A model generated the notes under the pieces. The model saw nothing but the letters and a program-made list of their open reading frames with translations, was not told the DNA's origin and did not search any database. From JBIYSM02 sp044759095 (GTDB lineage: Bacteria > Bacillota > Bacilli > Brevibacillales > Brevibacillaceae), in assembly GCF_044759095.2 (NCBI RefSeq), contig NZ_JBIYSM020000047.1:1-27135 (forward strand): 27,135 bases of DNA, read 5' to 3'. Positions 7,268 through 14,970 of the stretch are shown here, one piece after another. Every line of letters starts with the position of its first letter. The stretch's first letter is position 1. The translations under genes and the position numbers were made by a program.

Positions 7268-8440
7268 ATGAAAAAGAAAAAGGGATTCTGGTTGGCTTCA
7301 CTGTTGCTGGTGGGGACTTTGCTCGGTTGCTCCGCAGGACAAAGCGGTCAGTCCGCCGGAACCGGAGCCAAAGAAATCAGAATCGGAGTTCTCACTTCTG
7401 AATCGGGGCCGTCCGCCCTGCTTGGCGCGATGAATAAAAAGGGGCTGGAACTGGCATTGGAGGAAGTGGGCAACAACATAAACGGCACGAAAGTAGTCGT
7501 CATTTCCACCAATGACGATTCGAAAGCGGAAGTCTCACTCGCCAACGTGAAGCGTTTAATCTCGGAAGAGAACGTACACGTCGTCTTTGGCCCCGCTGCG
7601 TCTACCCCGGCAAGTTCCACGCAGCAAGAAACCGAAAAACAGAAGGTAGCGCAGATCGGCGGAATTCCCGCTGCTTCCAAGTTGACGGACAACCACCCGT
7701 ACTACTTCCGCGCCGGAGCGATCGCGGACCGTTGGCAAATGAAAGCCCTTGCCGAGTTCGTCAAAGGACAGGGGTGGAAAAAGGTTGCGTATCTGCATGA
7801 CTCAAACGCATACGGCACCGGCCTTTATACAGATCTTTCGAACTATTTGAAGGATGTCGTTACAGAGACCAATAAAGAACAGTACAAGCCCGGTGACAAA
7901 GACATGAAGTCTCAATTGTTGAAAATCAAAGAACAAAATCCGGACGCCATTGCCATTCTGGGAACGGCGGTAGAAGCCGGTGCGGCAGCAGCACAGGCAC
8001 GCGAATTGGGGTTAACGCAGCCAATCATCGGCGGCTCGGGTTTGGCCATGCCGAACTACATCGAGATTGCCAAATCAGGTGCGGAAAATACCTATTTGAC
8101 TGCCGCATTTGTGAATACGGATCCCCGCCCGGAAGCAAAAGCCTTTGTGGAAGCATGGAAAAAGAAGTTTAACGAGCTGCCTGACACTCATGCGGCGCAG
8201 TCGTATGACGCAGCCAAAATGTTAATCGCCGCACTGCAGAAAGCACAGCTCGGGTTGACGAACGACTCGCTGGCCAAGGATCGCGAAGCCATTAAAGAGG
8301 CGTTGACCCAACTGAAAGATTTCAAGGGAATCTGTGCCGTTCAATCGTTTGGACCGGAGGCGACACCGGAAGACCGCGACGCAAATAAAAATCCGATCAT
8401 TGTACAGGTGAAAAACGGTACCTATTTGCCGATACAGTAA
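7268..8440 (+). CDS. Liv-type ABC transporter substrate-binding lipoprotein
   Basis: This 390-residue protein begins with a lipoprotein signal (MKKKKGFWLASLLLVGTLLGC). The lipobox LLGC makes Cys21 the lipid-modified residue, followed by a Gly/Ser-rich tether. The mature part, starting EIRIGVLTSESGPSALLG, is a type I periplasmic-binding fold of the LivJ family (receptor ligand-binding region), which captures ligand outside the membrane for the LivHMGF complex. GAGGAGG lies seven bases before the ATG. Because Liv-type binding proteins accept very different ligands, the family alone does not tell what is bound. Linkage to two dehydrogenases and a LacI regulator argues against a plain leucine transporter. 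Confidence 0.9.
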   Translation: MKKKKGFWLASLLLVGTLLGCSAGQSGQSAGTGAKEIRIGVLTSESGPSALLGAMNKKGLELALEEVGNNINGTKVVVISTNDDSKAEVSLANVKRLISEENVHVVFGPAASTPASSTQQETEKQKVAQIGGIPAASKLTDNHPYYFRAGAIADRWQMKALAEFVKGQGWKKVAYLHDSNAYGTGLYTDLSNYLKDVVTETNKEQYKPGDKDMKSQLLKIKEQNPDAIAILGTAVEAGAAAAQARELGLTQPIIGGSGLAMPNYIEIAKSGAENTYLTAAFVNTDPRPEAKAFVEAWKKKFNELPDTHAAQSYDAAKMLIAALQKAQLGLTNDSLAKDREAIKEALTQLKDFKGICAVQSFGPEATPEDRDANKNPIIVQVKNGTYLPIQ

Positions 8441-8458
8441 AATAAGGAAAACCAAAAA

Positions 8459-8501
8459 GACTACTCTGTCCCGCGGGATTCTCCGGGCTGGGGTAGTTTT
8501 T
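8459..8501 (+). terminator. Intrinsic terminator of the dehydrogenase/Liv operon
   Basis: GACTAC pairs with GTAGTT at the base of an imperfect hairpin with an inner CCG/CGG region, followed by TTTTT. It starts 18 bp after the binding-protein stop codon and precedes the nagA promoter. Confidence 0.8.
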
Positions 8502-8507
8502 CACGTG

Positions 8508-8536
8508 TTGACAAGACCTTGGATATTTCTTATGTT
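8508..8536 (+). promoter_or_regulatory. Sigma-A promoter of nagA
   Basis: TTGACA (8508-8513), a 17-bp spacer and TATGTT (8531-8536) lie right after the preceding terminator. The predicted start near 8543 gives a leader of about 80 nt before the TTG start codon. Confidence 0.7.
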
Positions 8537-8623
8537 TTTGCTACCAGCCATATGGAAAAAACAGTTCAGAGATACGGTCGGACTGTTGACACAAGCACCG
8601 AAACGACAGGGGAGGTCAGAGAG

Positions 8624-9805
8624 TTGAGGCAAGCGTTTGCTTTGCGGGGGCCAATGGTTGTCCCTGGTTCAGCCGTGGTGGAGAACGGCCTCGTTGTCGT
8701 AGAGGGAACCGCCATCGTCTTTGCGGGAGCCGAGCAGGAATACGCGGGTGTGCTGCCTGATCAGGTGACGTCCGTGCAGAACGGTTGGATTTGCCCCGGC
8801 TTTATTGACATGCACATGCACGGCATCGGCGGCCATGATACGATGGACGGAACGGAGGAGTCGCTGCAGGCGATCTCTGGCGCTCTTGTCCGCTTCGGCG
8901 TGACCTCCTTTTTGGCGACGACGATGACCGCGCCGCTCGACCGACTGGCTGAGGTGGTGGAGAACGTCTCCGCTGTCAGCCGCCTGGGAACAAAAGGAGC
9001 TTCCATCGCGGGCATTCATCTGGAGGGGCCGTGGATCAATCCCCGATACAAAGGGGCGCAGAACGAAGAGCACATCGTCTCACCTGAGCTGGAGCAGGCC
9101 AAGCGATTGTACGAGCTGTCAGACGGTCTTATAAAAGTCGTCACCATCGCCCCAGAGCAGCCAGGAGCACTGGAAACCATCCGTTTTTTCAAGGAGCAGG
9201 GAGTGATCGTGTCTGCGGGGCATACCGGCGCCACCTTTGCCCAGGCAAAGCAGGCGGTTGACTGCGGCGTGGAACATTTCACCCATTGTTTTAACGCCAT
9301 GACCGGCATGCATCACCGGGAACCGGGCGTGGCGGGAGCGGCGATGTACTTCGAAAGGCTGAGCACGGAGCTTATCGCTGACGGTGAACACGTCCATCCT
9401 GCGGTGATGAGCATTCTCTATCGGGTCAAGAAGGCAAGCCGGTTGGCGCTGGTCAGTGACTCGATGCGGGCAACCGGATTGGAACAAGGCGTGTACGAGC
9501 TGGGAGGACAGCCGGTGCATGTTGACGGGGGACGGGCTGCTCTCGCGGACGGAACGCTGGCAGGCAGTATTCTTACACTCAACCGCGCCGTCCGCAACAT
9601 GGTGGTCCTGTGTGGAGTTACGCTTCCGGATGCGGTTGCGATGGCCTCGCAAACACCAGCAAAGATCCTCGGTCTGTCCGATCGGAAAGGGCGGCTGGCA
9701 GCAGGGTATGACGCCGATATCACGATATTGGCGGAGAGCTTTGAAGTAGCTGCCTGCTATGTAAACGGCCGATTGGCTTACGAGCGAAAGGAAGGAAGCA
9801 ACTGA
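8624..9805 (+). CDS. nagA: N-acetylglucosamine-6-phosphate deacetylase
   Basis: This 393-residue amidohydrolase converts N-acetylglucosamine-6-phosphate to glucosamine-6-phosphate and acetate, in amino-sugar catabolism and cell-wall recycling. It has the metal-site motif with His64 and His66 (DMHMHGIGG), Glu134 (HLEGPWINP), His200 (SAGHTGAT) and His221 (HFTHCFNAM), and catalytic Asp279 (VSDSMRATG). The C-terminal GRLAAGYDADITIL is typical of the amidohydrolase superfamily. The TTG at 8624 is chosen because AGGGGAGGT lies seven bases before it; a longer frame from 8519 begins inside the promoter and reads non-homologous residues. No nagB, nagE or GntR-type regulator is adjacent, so the gene is solitary here. 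Confidence 0.92.
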   Translation: MRQAFALRGPMVVPGSAVVENGLVVVEGTAIVFAGAEQEYAGVLPDQVTSVQNGWICPGFIDMHMHGIGGHDTMDGTEESLQAISGALVRFGVTSFLATTMTAPLDRLAEVVENVSAVSRLGTKGASIAGIHLEGPWINPRYKGAQNEEHIVSPELEQAKRLYELSDGLIKVVTIAPEQPGALETIRFFKEQGVIVSAGHTGATFAQAKQAVDCGVEHFTHCFNAMTGMHHREPGVAGAAMYFERLSTELIADGEHVHPAVMSILYRVKKASRLALVSDSMRATGLEQGVYELGGQPVHVDGGRAALADGTLAGSILTLNRAVRNMVVLCGVTLPDAVAMASQTPAKILGLSDRKGRLAAGYDADITILAESFEVAACYVNGRLAYERKEGSN

Positions 9806-9995
9806 GAGCGAAGAAGAACTCGGATCGATCCGTGACAACAACTTATTTGGTAAAAAGGTATAAATTTTACAAAAATGTCCAAACTGATAGAAGATAATGG
9901 AATTGCAGATGTGTTTCCTAGTAGCCAAAGGCTGGTTAAGCCATATATTTTTCATTTGTAGAAAGAGAAACCATCATTTGATTCCTGTATGACAG
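9806..9995 (+). other. Intergenic region after nagA with no recognisable gene
   Basis: This AT-rich stretch contains a perfect 12-bp palindrome CGGATCGATCCG (near 9815-9826) without a T-run, and a 28-codon frame at 9875-9961 lacking a convincing ribosome binding site. Nothing else is recognisable before the terminator at 9996. Confidence 0.4.
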
Positions 9996-10031
9996 CCTAT
10001 AATCCCACTTAGGGATTATAGGTTTTTTATT
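9996..10031 (+). terminator. Strong intrinsic terminator upstream of rbsR
   Basis: CCTATAATCCC and GGGATTATAGG form a perfect 11-bp stem with a five-base loop, followed by TTTTTT. It lies 190 bp after nagA and six bp before the rbs promoter, so it insulates the ribose operon. Confidence 0.9.
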
Positions 10032-10036
10032 TTCTC

Positions 10037-10066
10037 TTGACAGCAGTTTTTGTCCAGGAGTATAGT
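10037..10066 (+). promoter_or_regulatory. Sigma-A promoter of the rbs operon
   Basis: TTGACA (10037-10042) and TATAGT (10061-10066) are separated by 18 bp. The predicted transcription start, near 10073, lies just before the first operator, so a bound repressor would block initiation or promoter clearance. Confidence 0.8.
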
Positions 10067-10075
10067 GAGAAAAGC

Positions 10076-10102
10076 ATATATGTAACCGGTTACACATGAT
10101 TT
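10076..10102. promoter_or_regulatory. rbs operator 1 (RbsR site, also fits the cre consensus)
   Basis: The core TGTAACCGGTTACA (10081-10094) is a perfect 14-bp palindrome. It lies within a 27-bp sequence repeated exactly at 10131-10157. The core also satisfies the Bacillus catabolite-responsive-element consensus TGWAANCGNTNWCA, so both RbsR and CcpA are plausible ligands. Confidence 0.85.
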
Positions 10103-10130
10103 CAGTTCATGATCCATGATTTTTTTTACA

Positions 10131-10157
10131 ATATATGTAACCGGTTACACATGATTT
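10131..10157. promoter_or_regulatory. rbs operator 2 (RbsR site, also fits the cre consensus)
   Basis: This is the second exact copy of the 27-bp sequence, with core TGTAACCGGTTACA at 10136-10149. Its centre is 55 bp from operator 1, about five helical turns, which would place the sites on nearly the same face of the helix. It ends 15 bp before the rbsR start codon. Confidence 0.85.
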
Positions 10158-10172
10158 GGCGGTGAATGAAAC

Positions 10173-11177
10173 ATGTCAACCATCCGCGACGTTGCAAAAC
10201 TGGCGGGCGTATCCGTAGCTACTGTATCGCGGGTGCTGAACAAGAACGGCTACGTCAACAAAGAGACGGAACAAAAGGTAACGAGGGCCATCGAACAGCT
10301 TGGCTACCAGCCAAACGCAGTGGCAAGGGGATTGGCAGGCAAGCGGACAGGCACGATTGCACTGATTCTGCCCGATATTGCCAACCCGTTCTTTCCCGAG
10401 ATTGCCAGAGCCGTTGAAGATGTGGCACACCGACACGGCTATACCGTGATCCTGTGCAACTCCGACGATCAAGGGCACAAGGAACAATCGTACATCGAAG
10501 TATTGAAGAAAAAATACATTGACGGCATCATTTTCGCCTCCAACACACTTGGCGAGGAAGATGTCCAGAAAATGCAGCGGAACAAGATCCCGCTGGTGGT
10601 GATCGACCGTGCTCCCAACCGTCAGCTGTGCAGCGTGATCCGCTCGCGAAACTACGAAGGGGCGAAGCTGGCTGTGCAGCATCTGCTTGACGCCGGTTGC
10701 AAAAAGATCGCACACATTTATGGGCCGCAAGAGTTCGTCACGGCAAAAGAACGGTTGGCTGGCTATGAAGAGTCGGTTATGCATTTTCCATGGTTCTCTC
10801 CCAGCCTGATGGTCCCCGGGTACTTCCGCGTGGACGGAGGACTGAATGCGGTGAAGGAGCTGCTGGCGAAACACCCTGATGTGGACGGCATTTTTGCCGG
10901 CAACGATCTGATGGCCATTGGGGCGCTCAAGGGACTGCACCAGTTGGGTGTTCGCGTTCCGCACGACGTGGCGCTGATCGGCTTCGACGGCATCAGCTTG
11001 ACGGAGATAACCGAACCGGAGCTGTCAACGGTAGCCCAACCGATCTACGAGATGGGATCGCTGGCGGCCAAGGTGCTGATAGAAAAGATTGAAACGGGGC
11101 TGGAAGAAATACAGCTCCATGAACTTGACGTGACGATCGTGGAAAGAGAATCTACCAGAAGGAGACAGGCAACATGA
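10173..11177 (+). CDS. rbsR: Ribose operon repressor RbsR (LacI family)
   Basis: This 334-residue LacI-family protein has the helix-turn-helix at residues 4-26 (IRDVAKLAGVSVATVSRVLN), a hinge around 47-58 (QPNAVARGLAGK) and an effector domain with the family motifs ALILPDIANPFFPEIARAVE and IFAGNDLMAIGALKGLHQLG. Its place at the head of rbsKDACB and the two perfect palindromes in its leader identify it as the autoregulated ribose repressor. The ATG has a modest GGTGA ribosome binding site. The stop codon overlaps the rbsK start as ATGA, indicating translational coupling. Confidence 0.93.
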   Translation: MSTIRDVAKLAGVSVATVSRVLNKNGYVNKETEQKVTRAIEQLGYQPNAVARGLAGKRTGTIALILPDIANPFFPEIARAVEDVAHRHGYTVILCNSDDQGHKEQSYIEVLKKKYIDGIIFASNTLGEEDVQKMQRNKIPLVVIDRAPNRQLCSVIRSRNYEGAKLAVQHLLDAGCKKIAHIYGPQEFVTAKERLAGYEESVMHFPWFSPSLMVPGYFRVDGGLNAVKELLAKHPDVDGIFAGNDLMAIGALKGLHQLGVRVPHDVALIGFDGISLTEITEPELSTVAQPIYEMGSLAAKVLIEKIETGLEEIQLHELDVTIVERESTRRRQAT

Positions 11178-12091
11178 ACAGAACTCCCCGCGTTGTCGTA
11201 ATCGGCAGCCTTAATATGGACATCGTCGTGGAGGCGGAGAGACCGCCGCAGATGGGGGAAACGGTGATGGGCCGCCACGTTCACTTCATCCCCGGTGGAA
11301 AAGGCGCCAATCAGGCGGTCGCATCTGCGCGGCTGGGCGCACAAACGCATATGATCGGGGCAGTCGGAAACGACGCGTTTGGCAGTGAACTGCTGCAGGC
11401 CCTAAGGAAAGACGGCGTGGACACAAGCGCGGTGAAAACACTGGCAGATGTGCCCACAGGGATTGCTTCCATCCTGCTTTCACAGCGAGACAACCAGATC
11501 ATCGTGGTAGCCGGAGCCAACGGTCACTGCTCCCCCGAGGACATTGACCGGCATGAAGAGGTGATTCGTCAGGCGGATGTGGTGCTGCTGCAGCTGGAGA
11601 TTCCGCTCGAAACGGTGCAGCATGCGGCAGCCGCGGCCAAGCGTTTCGGCAAGACGGTGGTGCTTAATCCGGCTCCCGCCCGCGAACTGCCGGTCGAGCT
11701 GCTGCGGCAGGTTGACGTGATCATTCCGAACCAGTCGGAACTGTATCTGTTGGCGGAGGCAGAAGCGGACTCCGATCTGGAAGCGGCGATGAAGCGGCTT
11801 CTGGACAAAGGAGTCCAGACCGTCATTACGACACTCGGATCGGACGGAGCGGCTTACCTGGAGCGTGGACAAAAGCTCGGCAGGGTATCGAGCCACAAGG
11901 TGAACGTCGTGGATACCACCGGAGCGGGCGATGCGTTCAACGCAGGTTTTGCCTACGCGCTGGCGAGCGGACATGAGGTCGGCGAGGCAGTGGCATTTGC
12001 CGGCAAGGTAGCCGCTCTGGCAGTGACCAAACTGGGTGCTCAGGCAGGAATGCCTACCCTGCAAGAGGTTCAGGAGTTCCGTGCACAATAG
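11174..12091 (+). CDS. rbsK: Ribokinase
   Basis: This 305-residue PfkB-family sugar kinase phosphorylates ribose to ribose-5-phosphate with ATP in the cytoplasm, feeding the pentose phosphate pathway. It shows the N-terminal substrate motif GGKGANQAVASARLGA, NPAPARELP and NQSELYLL in the middle, and the second PfkB signature DTTGAGDAFNAGFA, with the catalytic base at Asp253. Its ATG overlaps the rbsR stop codon by four bases, and rbsD follows after 9 bp. Confidence 0.95.
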   Translation: MNRTPRVVVIGSLNMDIVVEAERPPQMGETVMGRHVHFIPGGKGANQAVASARLGAQTHMIGAVGNDAFGSELLQALRKDGVDTSAVKTLADVPTGIASILLSQRDNQIIVVAGANGHCSPEDIDRHEEVIRQADVVLLQLEIPLETVQHAAAAAKRFGKTVVLNPAPARELPVELLRQVDVIIPNQSELYLLAEAEADSDLEAAMKRLLDKGVQTVITTLGSDGAAYLERGQKLGRVSSHKVNVVDTTGAGDAFNAGFAYALASGHEVGEAVAFAGKVAALAVTKLGAQAGMPTLQEVQEFRAQ

Positions 12092-12100
12092 GAGGACATC

Positions 12101-12496
12101 ATGAAAAAAATCGGCATTCTGAACAGTGAAATTTCCAAAGTGATCAGCGAACTGGGGCACACCGATCAAATCGTCATCTGCGACGCAGGTCTGCCGATCC
12201 CGGACGGGGTGAAACGAATTGACTTGTCCCTTACCCCCGGAGTCCCTTCCTTTATGTCGGTTCTTTTGGCCGTGCTGCTCGAGATGCAAGTCGAACGGGC
12301 CTATTTTGCCGAAGAGCTGAAGCAGTCGAGTCCGGAAACACTCGCGCAGCTGCAGGAAGCACTGCCGGACGCCGACCGGAAAAGCGTCAGTCACGAAACG
12401 TTCAAACAGATGACCAGACAGGCAAAAGCAGTCATTCGTACCGGTGAGTGCACGCCGTACGCCAACGTGATCCTGGAGGCCGGCGTCATTTTTTAA
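12101..12496 (+). CDS. rbsD: D-ribose pyranase
   Basis: This 131-residue protein matches the RbsD/FucU family over its full length. It speeds the change of beta-pyranose ribose to the furanose form used by ribokinase. The conserved catalytic His20 is present (LGHTDQIVICDAGLPIP), as are the internal SFMSVL and the C-terminal TPYANVILEAGV that completes the neighbouring active site in the oligomer. AGGAGG precedes the ATG. Confidence 0.95.
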   Translation: MKKIGILNSEISKVISELGHTDQIVICDAGLPIPDGVKRIDLSLTPGVPSFMSVLLAVLLEMQVERAYFAEELKQSSPETLAQLQEALPDADRKSVSHETFKQMTRQAKAVIRTGECTPYANVILEAGVIF

Positions 12497-12520
12497 CACA
12501 GAGGGGACGGAGGTGAAACC

Positions 12521-14029
12521 ATGGCAGAGTTACTGTTGGAAATGAATGAAATCAGCAAGTCGTTTCCCGGCGTAAAAGTACTCGACAATGTGCAGCTTAC
12601 TTTGAAACGCGGAGAAGTGCTTGCCTTGATGGGCGAAAACGGTGCAGGCAAATCGACGCTGATGAAAATCCTCGGGGGGATTTACACGAGGGACAACGGC
12701 ACGATCAAGGTAAAAGGAGAGCCTCAGCCTGCCATGTCGACCGGGATCGCTGCCAAACTGGGAATCGCCATCATTCATCAGGAGCTGAATCTGATTCCGC
12801 ACTTGTCGGTAATGGAAAACATCTTCCTCGGAAGGGAATACACATACGGACGTACAGGCTTCGTGAACTGGCGGCGGATGCGTGCGGAAGCGAAGTACTG
12901 GCTCGAGCAGCTCGCAATCGATCTGGACCCGGACACGCTGGTAGGCGAGCTCTCTGTCGGACAGCAGCAGATGATTGAAATTGCCAAAGCGCTCTCCATG
13001 CAGGCCGACATCCTCGTGTTGGATGAACCGACTGCCGCTTTGACCAACCGGGAGATTGAAGCCTTGTTCGAGGTAATCGCCTCCCTCAAGCAAAAAGGCG
13101 TGGGGATGATTTACATCTCCCACCGCATGGAGGAAATCTTCCAGATCAGCGACCGCATTACGGTACTGCGGGACGGCCAATACGTCGGTACCGTGGAAAC
13201 AGCCCGGACCAACATGGATGAGCTGGTGAAAATGATGGTCGGCCGCGAAATAACCGACCGTTTTCCAAAAGTGGAAGTGAAGCCGGGAGCGGAACGCCTG
13301 CGGGTGGAGAAACTCTCGGTCAAAGGGAAGCTGACGGACCTCTCCTTTGCCGTGCGCAGCGGGGAGATCGTCGGTGTCGCCGGACTGATGGGAGCGGGAC
13401 GCACGGAGATGGCCAAAGCGCTGTTCGGCGTTGAACGACTGGAGGCCGGGCGCATTTTCATCGATGGAGAAGAAGTGTCGATCTCCCAACCGATTGACGC
13501 GATTCGCGCGGGGATTGCCCTGGTGACGGAAGACCGGAAAGAGGAGGGGCTGGTGCTCTCTCTGACCGTTCGGGAAAACATTGCCCTCCCCAATCTGGAA
13601 AAGGTGTCGTCAATGGGTGTGCTCAAGCCCAAGGACGAACAAGAACTGAGTGACGGGCTGATCAAGCAGCTGCTGATCAAAACGGCCGGCGGCGAACAGG
13701 TAGTCGGTTCGCTCTCCGGGGGGAATCAGCAAAAAGTGGTGATTGGCAAGTGGCTGGCGACCAAACCAAAAATTTTGATTCTCGACGAGCCGACGCGCGG
13801 TGTCGACATCGGAGCGAAAAAAGAGATATACGACATCATGAACCGTCTCGCTCAAGAGGGCGTGGCGATTCTGATGATTTCCTCCGAACTGCCTGAGGTG
13901 CTGGGCATGAGCGACCGGATTCTGGTCATGCACGAAGGTCGCATCACGGGAGAATTTTCGCGCGAAGAAGCGACACAGGAATTGATTATGCAAAGAGCGA
14001 CGGGAGGGGCGAGCAGCCATGCGGTTTAA
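12521..14029 (+). CDS. rbsA: Ribose ABC transporter ATP-binding protein (two nucleotide-binding domains)
   Basis: This 502-residue protein has two fused ABC ATPase domains. The N-terminal domain has Walker A GENGAGKST, signature LSVGQQQMIEIAKAL and Walker B ILVLDEPTAALT. The C-terminal domain has a degenerate Walker A GLMGAGRTE, signature LSGGNQQKVVIGKWL and Walker B ILILDEPTRGVD, the standard asymmetry of sugar importers of this class. GGAGGTGA precedes the ATG. The last 11 bases overlap rbsC. Confidence 0.95.
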   Translation: MAELLLEMNEISKSFPGVKVLDNVQLTLKRGEVLALMGENGAGKSTLMKILGGIYTRDNGTIKVKGEPQPAMSTGIAAKLGIAIIHQELNLIPHLSVMENIFLGREYTYGRTGFVNWRRMRAEAKYWLEQLAIDLDPDTLVGELSVGQQQMIEIAKALSMQADILVLDEPTAALTNREIEALFEVIASLKQKGVGMIYISHRMEEIFQISDRITVLRDGQYVGTVETARTNMDELVKMMVGREITDRFPKVEVKPGAERLRVEKLSVKGKLTDLSFAVRSGEIVGVAGLMGAGRTEMAKALFGVERLEAGRIFIDGEEVSISQPIDAIRAGIALVTEDRKEEGLVLSLTVRENIALPNLEKVSSMGVLKPKDEQELSDGLIKQLLIKTAGGEQVVGSLSGGNQQKVVIGKWLATKPKILILDEPTRGVDIGAKKEIYDIMNRLAQEGVAILMISSELPEVLGMSDRILVMHEGRITGEFSREEATQELIMQRATGGASSHAV

Positions 14030-14945
14030 CGTCTTGCAACGAATGGGCCCCCTGTTGGGGCTGGCTCTCATTGTCATCGTCTTATCGATCATCAGCGAAG
14101 ACTTTTTCACGATCAGCAACATTTTTAACGTCTTGCGTCAAATCTCCATCAACGCGCTGATCGCCTTCGGGATGACCTTTGTCATCCTCACCGGGGGAAT
14201 CGACTTGTCCGTCGGTTCCATTCTGGCCCTCTCCAGTGCCCTGACGGCAGGCATGATGGCGGGCGGCATGGATACCCCGCTTGCCGTTCTGATCGGTCTC
14301 TTGGCTGGCGCGGTAATGGGTGCGGCCAACGGCGTGCTGATCTCCAAAGGAAAGGTAGCACCGTTCATAGCAACGCTGGCAACCATGACCGTGTTCCGCG
14401 GGCTGACGCTGGTGTATACGGAAGGAAAGCCGATCACCGGGCTGCACGAGGACTTCGCCATGCTGGGAAGGGGATTTTTCCTGGAAATTCCGATGCCTGT
14501 CATCTGGATGCTGATCTCGTTTGCGGTGCTGTACTTCCTGCTGCGTCACACCACGTTTGGACGTCATGTCTACGCGCTGGGCAGCAATGAGGAAGCAACC
14601 CGTTTGTCCGGGATCAATACCTCCAAAGTGAAAATCCTCGTCTACTCCATCAGCGGCCTGTTCGCCGCGCTGAGCGGGATCATTCTCACCTCCCGGCTGA
14701 ACTCGGCGCAGCCGACTGCAGGTACCGCGTACGAGCTGGACGCGATCGCCGCGGTCGTGCTCGGCGGAACCAGCCTGGCAGGCGGACGGGGCTGGATCAC
14801 CGGTACGCTCATCGGCGCCATGATCATCGGTGTGTTAGACAACGGTCTCAATCTGCTCAACGTCTCTTCCTTCTACCAGCAGGTAGTCAAGGGGGGCGTC
14901 ATCCTTCTCGCAGTATTGCTGGACCGCTCTAAATCCAATAAATAA
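14019..14945 (+). CDS. rbsC: Ribose ABC transporter permease
   Basis: This 308-residue polytopic membrane protein is the homodimeric channel of the ribose importer. Its hydrophobic segments begin at residue 9, and it carries the family motifs NALIAFGMTFVILTGGIDLSVGS, KGKVAPFIATLATM, the cytoplasmic loop GSNEEATRLSGINTSKVK and AVVLGGTSLAGG. GGGAGGGG lies ahead of the ATG and the gene overlaps rbsA by 11 bases. Confidence 0.95.
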   Translation: MRFNVLQRMGPLLGLALIVIVLSIISEDFFTISNIFNVLRQISINALIAFGMTFVILTGGIDLSVGSILALSSALTAGMMAGGMDTPLAVLIGLLAGAVMGAANGVLISKGKVAPFIATLATMTVFRGLTLVYTEGKPITGLHEDFAMLGRGFFLEIPMPVIWMLISFAVLYFLLRHTTFGRHVYALGSNEEATRLSGINTSKVKILVYSISGLFAALSGIILTSRLNSAQPTAGTAYELDAIAAVVLGGTSLAGGRGWITGTLIGAMIIGVLDNGLNLLNVSSFYQQVVKGGVILLAVLLDRSKSNK

Positions 14946-14970
14946 AAGAAATCCGAAGGGAGATTCTGTC

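Noticed and set aside
8519..8623. N-terminal extension of NagA
   Set aside because: It begins inside the promoter, ahead of the predicted transcription start, and a strong ribosome binding site precedes the TTG at 8624.
9875..9961. A 28-codon frame (MSKLIEDNGIAD...) downstream of nagA as a small protein gene
   Set aside because: No ribosome binding site at a usable distance, no recognisable motif, and length expected by chance in AT-rich DNA.
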